Of a DNA stretch of 64,000 nucleotides, positions 59,522-64,000 are shown piece by piece. Source of the DNA: Anaerolineales bacterium (lineage in GTDB: Bacteria; Chloroflexota; Anaerolineae; 4572-78; J111); NCBI GenBank assembly GCA_015075405.1, contig JABTUK010000002.1, positions 1,488,001-1,552,000 of the forward strand, read 5' to 3'. Below the pieces are notes generated by a model that ran no database searches, was not told the DNA's origin, and was given only the letters and a program-made list of their open reading frames with translations. Position 1 is the first letter of the stretch, and the number at the start of each line of letters is the position of its first letter. A program made the position numbers and the translations under genes.

Positions 59522-61059
59522 ACCGGCATAACCCCATTGCGCCGCTCGATCCGTTTGACTTCCTTAAGGGAATAAACGTTGTAGCGGTTGATCAACTCCT
59601 GGCGCAGGGCGTAGCCGGGCACGACATTCTCGATGAAGAACTCCGAGGCGACAGAGTAGGGATCAATATTCTCCTCGTACTCGCGGCGCTTCTCGGCGAT
59701 GTAGGCTTCGCGCTCTTCTTCGGGCAGCTCCATAATCTTGTTGTAGTGGATGGCGTTGATGGCCGCTTCCGGCCCCATCACCGCCGGGCGAGCCGTCGGC
59801 AGGGCGATGGTGCAGTCGGGCTGCATGGGGTTGCCCGACATGGCCAGGTAGCCGCCGCCATACGCCTTGCGCACCATCACGCAGATGCGCGGTACTTTGG
59901 CCTCCGAGACGGCAAAGAGCATCTTGGCCCCGTGACGAATGATGCCCTGTTTCTCCACGTGCGAGCCGATCATAAAACCGGGCACATCGCACAAAAAGAG
60001 CAGCGGGATGTTGTAGGCGTTGCACATCCAGATAAAACGGGCCGCCTTGTCCGAGGAGTCGACAAAGATCACCCCACCTTTGGTTTTGGATTGGTTGGCC
60101 ACAATCCCCACCGGCCGCCCACCTAGCCGGGCCAGGCCGGTAATCAGTTCCGGGGCGAACAGCTTTTTGATCTCAAACCAACTGCCCTCGTCAATCACCC
60201 GGTTGATGAACTCGTACATATCAAAGGGCGTGCCCTGGTGAACCGGCACAATTTCCTCGAGCTGGCGGCCCGGAGCCGGCTCTTTCGACTCGACCAGGGC
60301 CGTTTTTTCCTGCCAGTTTTGGGGCATAAAGTCAAAGTATTGCTTGGCCGCGTCGAGGGCTTCGGTTTCATCCTTGGCCAGGTAATCGCCCAGGCCGCTC
60401 ATGGCGCAGTGCATGCGCGCCCCACCCATCTGCTCCAGGGTCACTTTTTCGCCGATGACCATCTCGGCCATGCGCGGCGAGCCGAGATAGGCGCTGACGT
60501 TTTTATCCACCATAATCGTAATATCGCACAGCGCCGGCACATAAGCCGACCCCGCCGGCGACGGCCCAAAAAGGACACAAATTTGGGGCACCCGGCCCGA
60601 AATCTGAATTTGGTTGTAAAAAATATTGCCCATCGCATCGTGGCCGGCGTAGCAGTACTGCTGCTCATCCAGCCGCGCCCCCGCCGAGTCAATCAGGTAG
60701 ATCAACGGGATGCCTAATTCGTCGGCCTTCATTTGGGTGTAGGTCATTTTCTGGTAAGTTTTGCGGCCCCAGGTGCCGGCCTTGACGGTCATATCGTTGG
60801 CAATCACCGCCACCTGGCGACCCTTGATTTTGCCAAAGCCGGTCACAACAGCATCGGCGGGCAGGTTGTCCAGGCTGCGGGTCAGCAGGCCGTCTTCCAC
60901 AAAAGTACCGGGGTCGAGCAGATAGTCGAGCCGGTCCCGCACAAACATTTTGTTTTGTTCTTTCAAACTCTGGTGGTATTTTTCAGCCCCACCCTTCTTG
61001 AAGCGCTCAATCGTCTCGATCAGGCGTTCCTGGGGATGGGGGGAGGGTTGGTCGGACAT
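59518..61059 (-). CDS. Acyl-CoA carboxylase carboxyltransferase (beta) subunit
   Basis: This 513-residue crotonase-fold protein of the PccB/MccB/AccD5 type has VIANDMTVKAGTWGRKTYQKM, IDSAGARLDEQ, FGPSPAGSAYVPALCD, MARKAYGGGYLAM and the C-terminal VPGYALRQELINRYNVY. It transfers CO2 from carboxybiotin to an acyl-CoA. The substrate could be propionyl-, methylcrotonyl- or geranyl-CoA type; the downstream AtuA-like domain and hydratases lean to branched-chain or terpene-like acyl groups. Its partners are at 58091 and 57781. Confidence 0.93.
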   Translation of the reverse strand: MSDQPSPHPQERLIETIERFKKGGAEKYHQSLKEQNKMFVRDRLDYLLDPGTFVEDGLLTRSLDNLPADAVVTGFGKIKGRQVAVIANDMTVKAGTWGRKTYQKMTYTQMKADELGIPLIYLIDSAGARLDEQQYCYAGHDAMGNIFYNQIQISGRVPQICVLFGPSPAGSAYVPALCDITIMVDKNVSAYLGSPRMAEMVIGEKVTLEQMGGARMHCAMSGLGDYLAKDETEALDAAKQYFDFMPQNWQEKTALVESKEPAPGRQLEEIVPVHQGTPFDMYEFINRVIDEGSWFEIKKLFAPELITGLARLGGRPVGIVANQSKTKGGVIFVDSSDKAARFIWMCNAYNIPLLFLCDVPGFMIGSHVEKQGIIRHGAKMLFAVSEAKVPRICVMVRKAYGGGYLAMSGNPMQPDCTIALPTARPAVMGPEAAINAIHYNKIMELPEEEREAYIAEKRREYEENIDPYSVASEFFIENVVPGYALRQELINRYNVYSLKEVKRIERRNGVMPV

Positions 61060-61091
61060 GATGATGTATCTCCTTGAAACATAGGCGTAAC

Positions 61092-61160
61092 CAATTTACG
61101 ATTTACGATTTACGATTAACTCTTTCAAATCGTAAATCGTAAATCTGAAATCGTAAATCC
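61092..61160. repeat. Inverted GATTTAC tandem repeat
   Basis: ATTTACGATTTACGATTTACG and the complementary AATCGTAAATCGTAAATC arm lie in the spacer upstream of the carboxyltransferase gene, just after the AtuA-like stop. Confidence 0.93.
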
Positions 61161-61162
61161 TT

Positions 61163-61480
61163 TTATTCGACTGCTACTTCCATCCGCAACAGCGCCGTGC
61201 CCATCGCTTTGCCGGTTTGATCAAAGCGCAGGGTGCGGGTGGCGCCGCCGTCGAGGGCGTTGTGCAGCACAATCTCCAGGGCGTGGATGTTGGGCAGTTC
61301 GTAAATTTTGACCGGCCCTTTAACCATGTCGCCAAAAAAGGCTTTGACCCGCTCCGGCGTCACCTCGCGCTGGATAATCTCGTAATTTTCGGCGTTCAGA
61401 GCCAGCAGGCCGATATTGCAAATATCGCCTTTGTCGCCTGAGCGGACATGGGCCAGTTCTCGTAATTGTTTCATTGTCAC
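61163..61480 (-). CDS. AtuA C-terminal-like domain protein
   Basis: This 105-residue protein has HVRSGDKGDICNIGLLALN and the end MGTALLRMEVAVE. It matches the small C-terminal domain of the AtuA/DUF1446 family, here as a separate protein. AtuA lies with acyl-CoA carboxylases and hydratases in terpene (Atu) and leucine-like (Liu) clusters, and the present gene order (carboxylase, AtuA-like, MaoC hydratase, enoyl-CoA hydratase) follows that pattern. The large AtuA part is not in the window. Its biochemical role is unknown. Confidence 0.85.
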   Translation of the reverse strand: MTMKQLRELAHVRSGDKGDICNIGLLALNAENYEIIQREVTPERVKAFFGDMVKGPVKIYELPNIHALEIVLHNALDGGATRTLRFDQTGKAMGTALLRMEVAVE

Positions 61481-61498
61481 CGTTTATTCCTCCAAAAA

Positions 61499-61577
61499 TG
61501 ACAGCAGACAGCAAACCGCAGACCGCCGAAACGAGAGAGTAGTTGTCTTGACTTAGCCTCAGCCTTAGCCTTAGCCT
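61499..61577. repeat. GACAGCAGACAGC and GCCTTA-type tandem repeats
   Basis: GACAGCAGACAGC-type units at 61500-61530 and AGCCTC/AGCCTT hexamers at 61556-61577 lie after the AtuA-like leader and within the MaoC stop region; the GGCTAA unit supplies the MaoC stop. Confidence 0.75.
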
Positions 61578-62017
61578 TCATTAAGCGGTCGCTTCCGCAT
61601 CAGCAGGCTGTAGCTGTTCACTAACACCGCCTGACCGTCCTGGTTAATCACTTCAAACTTAAATTCCACCACGCCCGACCCATCAGTGCGCTCGCGCAGG
61701 CCGGTCACTTCCATTTCCAGGTGGATTGTATCGCCGATGAAAACGGGCCGCAGAAAGCGCAGCTTGTCCACGCCGTAGAGGGCTTCGCACTTTTCCGGGT
61801 CGGCAGGCACCATGCCGGTGGCCATAGACATGACCAGAAAGCCCTGGGCAATCCGCTGCCCAAAGCGGCTCTGGGCGGCGTACTGTTTATCCACGTGGAG
61901 CGGGTGAAAATCGGAACTCAAGCCCGAAAAGTTGACAATATCGGCCTCGGTCAGCGTGCGCCCTCGCGTCACCCAGCGCTGGCCGGGTTCAAACTCTTCA
62001 AAATAGCGGTCTGGCAT
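61571..62017 (-). CDS. MaoC-type hydratase
   Basis: This 148-residue hot-dog-fold protein has RTLTEADIVNFSGLSSDFHPLHVD near 20 (the catalytic Asp/His region of R-specific enoyl-CoA hydratases), the FGQRIAQGFLVMSMATGMV segment, and a C-terminal region rich in VEFKFEVINQDGQAVL. It should hydrate a trans-2-enoyl-CoA or the related bond. It lies between the AtuA-like and enoyl-CoA hydratase genes, one direction. The last codons and stop come from a GGCTAA-type tandem repeat. Confidence 0.88.
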   Translation of the reverse strand: MPDRYFEEFEPGQRWVTRGRTLTEADIVNFSGLSSDFHPLHVDKQYAAQSRFGQRIAQGFLVMSMATGMVPADPEKCEALYGVDKLRFLRPVFIGDTIHLEMEVTGLRERTDGSGVVEFKFEVINQDGQAVLVNSYSLLMRKRPLNEG

Positions 62018-62073
62018 CGTAAATTCCTGTTAAGAAAAACTTGTTTGTCCTTGATAAAAATTTTTTGGCGCTA

Positions 62074-62140
62074 GTGATGCGTGAGACGTGATACGTGAGT
62101 CTTTACGCATCACGCATCACGCATCACGTTTCACGTCTCA
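62074..62140. repeat. Inverted GTGATGC tandem repeat
   Basis: TGATGCGTGAGACGTGATACG and the complementary CATCACGCATCACGCATCACG arm fill the spacer between the MaoC and hydratase genes. The stop TGA of the hydratase is the first part of the block. Confidence 0.92.
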
Positions 62141-62914
62141 CCAATTCGGCTTACGTTTCTCCAAAAACGCCGTTGTGCCCTCGCGCAAATCCTCGCTGAG
62201 CATGTAGTTGACCCGCAGACTCCGGCCATACGCGATTGCCTGAGCGTAGGTCATCCCCGTCGTATCCCAGAAGAGCCGCTTGCCCAGGTGCAGGGCTTCG
62301 CGGCTTTTCTCGGCCAGGTCGCGGGCCAGGGCCAGGACTGACTCTTCCAACTGGGCGGCAGGCACTACCCGATTGACCAGACCAATGCGTAACGCCTCGT
62401 ACGCGTCGAACATGGCCCCGGTCAGCGATAACTCCAGCGCTTTTTTGTCACCCACGGCCCGGCGAATGGCCGGCAAGACCACCAATGGGAACAAGCCAAT
62501 CCTGATCTCGGTCATGCCGAACTGGGCGTCGTCGGCGGCCACGGCCAGATCGCACAGGGCAGCCAGGGCGCAGCCGCCGGCCAGGGCGTAGCCCTGCACC
62601 GCCGCCACCACCGGCTTGGTCATCTGCGGCGGCAGGCTGAACAGCTCTTCCCACAGCGCGCCGCTTTGCCAGTGATAAAAAGCCGGCTGGTCAATCTCAG
62701 CGGCAAACTCGCGCAGATTGCCCCCCGCCGAGAAATGTTTGCCGGCGGCAGCCAGCAGCACCACCCGCACCGAATCGTCGGCCTCGGCCTGGCGCAACGC
62801 GGCAATCAACTCACCGACCATGGCGTAGGTCAGGGCGTTGCGCTGGTCCGGGTCGTTCAGGGTAATCCGGGCGATGCGATCTTCGATTTGGTAGAGGATT
62901 TTGGGTTCGGTCAT
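62138..62914 (-). CDS. Enoyl-CoA hydratase/isomerase
   Basis: This 258-residue crotonase-fold protein has HFSAGGNLREFA (oxyanion region) and AVQGYALAGGCALAALCDLAVAA near 100, and the IGLFPLVVLPAI loop. It lacks the standard E-G hydratase motif in its clearest form (the IGLFP region replaces it), so isomerase or other crotonase activity is possible. It heads the carboxylase-related run; the next gene is the MaoC hydratase. Leucine-type or related acyl-CoA breakdown is the likeliest role. Confidence 0.88.
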   Translation of the reverse strand: MTEPKILYQIEDRIARITLNDPDQRNALTYAMVGELIAALRQAEADDSVRVVLLAAAGKHFSAGGNLREFAAEIDQPAFYHWQSGALWEELFSLPPQMTKPVVAAVQGYALAGGCALAALCDLAVAADDAQFGMTEIRIGLFPLVVLPAIRRAVGDKKALELSLTGAMFDAYEALRIGLVNRVVPAAQLEESVLALARDLAEKSREALHLGKRLFWDTTGMTYAQAIAYGRSLRVNYMLSEDLREGTTAFLEKRKPNW

Positions 62915-63136
62915 AGTTGCGTTGATTATGTTTTGTTCTTATAAAAATCTGCGCTCATAACGCTCCGCATCAGCCACGCCCGACGTACCTATGCTTGACG
63001 CCTCGCCCAAAGTGGCAAAATCAACCTTAATAAAAATCTCGCTTGTGTCATCGGCCACAGGCGGTTGTTGGGCACATTTTATAAACGCAAGTCTCATTGG
63101 CTGTAAAAAAACTATCCAAGAAATTCGAGTGAGCAT

Positions 63137-64000
63137 TTAGAATGCAGTTACGATTATACCAACAATTGCGGTGATGATTCCAAGTCCTTGAAGTTTGGTA
63201 ATCTTGTCTTTTAAGAAAATAACAGCTAGAGTTATAGTCACTATTGATAAGGCGGAGGCGATAGGCGTAATCAATATTGCATCTCCAATCGTCAATCCAT
63301 AATTAACAACCGCTATGGCGCAAGCCTCAATAATGCCCATCACTATAACCGTGTATTTTGTTTTTGTGGAACTTTTCGTTAAGCCAATCTCTCGTCTTAC
63401 CAGAAAGGAGAAGATTAGCAAGAATAAAACAAGTCCAAATTTTACAAACAGCGTTGTTAATAGCCATCCGACTTCTTCGGAAATAATCTCGCTAATATTC
63501 CAGAAGGTGCCAAAGAAAAAAGCCCCTAAGACTGCTTCCTTGACGCCTGCTGAAAGTTGAAATCCTTGCTTCTTAATATCACTCCAATGTAAGGATGCTA
63601 AAGTAACGCCAGAGATAATCATCAGGACGCCTAAAGTTTGGATCGTAGAAAGCCGCTGTCCCATAAAGATAAAAGCAAACAACATGGTAAACACAGCCCA
63701 TAGATTCATGGTTGCGGCAACGATTGATACATTGCCTATTTCAAAACCTTTGAAGAAAAACAAATATCCAGCAGAATAAACAATTGCCGCAATTGGAAAC
63801 AAAATGATTACCAGGATAGGAACATTGATGTTTATTGTAAAAACAAAGGCAAGCAGAAGGGCAGCTATTAAACCAGCCAATTGTGACCAAAAAAAAGATT
63901 TGAAGGGGCCCATCTGTTTAGCAAAAACGCCACCCAGAAAGTCGTATATTCCCCATCCAAACATACCTACTATTCCAGACAATATGCTTAAGATGGTTGT
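63137..64000 (-). CDS. EamA/DMT-family transporter, 5' end beyond the window
   Basis: This membrane protein of at least 287 residues has ten predicted helices in two repeats (IVGMFGWGIYDFLGGVFAKQ..., ending LQGLGIITAIVGIIVTAF). The frame stays open to the right edge, so the start is outside; a TTG at 63982 is not convincing. EamA/DMT proteins carry small metabolites or amino acids. Its AT-rich codons contrast with the GC-rich neighbours, which suggests transfer. The 5' end is not visible. Confidence 0.82.
   Translation of the reverse strand, partial: TTILSILSGIVGMFGWGIYDFLGGVFAKQMGPFKSFFWSQLAGLIAALLLAFVFTININVPILVIILFPIAAIVYSAGYLFFFKGFEIGNVSIVAATMNLWAVFTMLFAFIFMGQRLSTIQTLGVLMIISGVTLASLHWSDIKKQGFQLSAGVKEAVLGAFFFGTFWNISEIISEEVGWLLTTLFVKFGLVLFLLIFSFLVRREIGLTKSSTKTKYTVIVMGIIEACAIAVVNYGLTIGDAILITPIASALSIVTITLAVIFLKDKITKLQGLGIITAIVGIIVTAF

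Noticed and set aside
62939..63136. A 65-residue frame directly after the EamA gene on the minus strand
   Set aside because: The sequence has no family match, no clear ribosome binding site, and could be spacer; I do not call it a gene.

Overview
The window looks like a chromosomal segment of a Chloroflexota bacterium, most likely of the Anaerolineae group. The signs are GC-rich codon use, paired F420-type LLM oxidoreductases, a kinase/AAA/TPR giant, DUF4058, PIN and DUF4160/DUF2442 small modules, and intergenic spacers filled with short tandem repeats and their reverse complements. No rRNA, tRNA, transposase, CRISPR array or phage gene was recognised. The taxonomic call is an inference from gene content.

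Left part (1-22.3 kb). A minus-strand run holds glycolate oxidase glcD-glcE, a DUF4160/DUF2442 pair, glcF, a TPR/membrane protein and the start of a PEP-synthase-like gene. Plus-strand genes follow: a zinc alcohol dehydrogenase, a response regulator with a cNMP-binding/SpoIIE phosphatase, an SH3 membrane protein, ligA and fabF. Next come a minus-strand two-subunit aconitase X with a DUF4058 protein, an S2P protease with CBS domains, and a 1227-residue Ser/Thr kinase-ATPase-TPR protein.

Middle part (22.3-33.0 kb). A SorC-type regulator with a clear promoter and operator heads a plus-strand cluster: sugar-alcohol dehydrogenase, divergent ribulose-phosphate-epimerase-like protein, RfbD-like reductase, ROK kinase, glycyl-radical activase and an 821-residue glycyl radical enzyme. 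This looks like an anaerobic sugar or polyol pathway. It is interrupted by a four-helix-bundle (S23) gene and a PIN toxin-antitoxin pair.

Right part (33.1-64 kb). Over 30 genes lie collinearly on the minus strand. They cover amino-acid and peptide ABC transport (permeases and binding proteins, no ATPase), BioY, acid-sugar type enzymes, acyl-CoA oxidation, methylmalonyl-CoA mutase parts, F420-type oxidoreductases, a prolidase-type peptidase, a proline/hydroxyproline-type pair, and a biotin-dependent acyl-CoA carboxylase with hydratases. A plausible theme is uptake and breakdown of peptides and amino acids via branched-chain or propionyl-CoA chemistry, with biotin import serving the carboxylase.

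Two observations stand out. First, two small redox genes carry an in-frame UGA at an active-site cysteine position: a glutaredoxin-like protein (UxxC, UGA at 41400-41402) and an AhpD-like protein (CxxU, UGA at 49844-49846). Each has an upstream ribosome binding site, and each UGA is followed by a hairpin whose 3-nt loop begins with G, 18-24 nt downstream, as expected for a bacterial SECIS. They are probably selenoproteins that ordinary gene callers split or truncate. Second, tandem repeats with 6-10 bp units (often 7 bp) and their inverted copies fill most spacers. In at least 12 genes the first repeat unit supplies or overlaps the stop codon, and one six-unit heptamer block is inserted in frame inside ligA.
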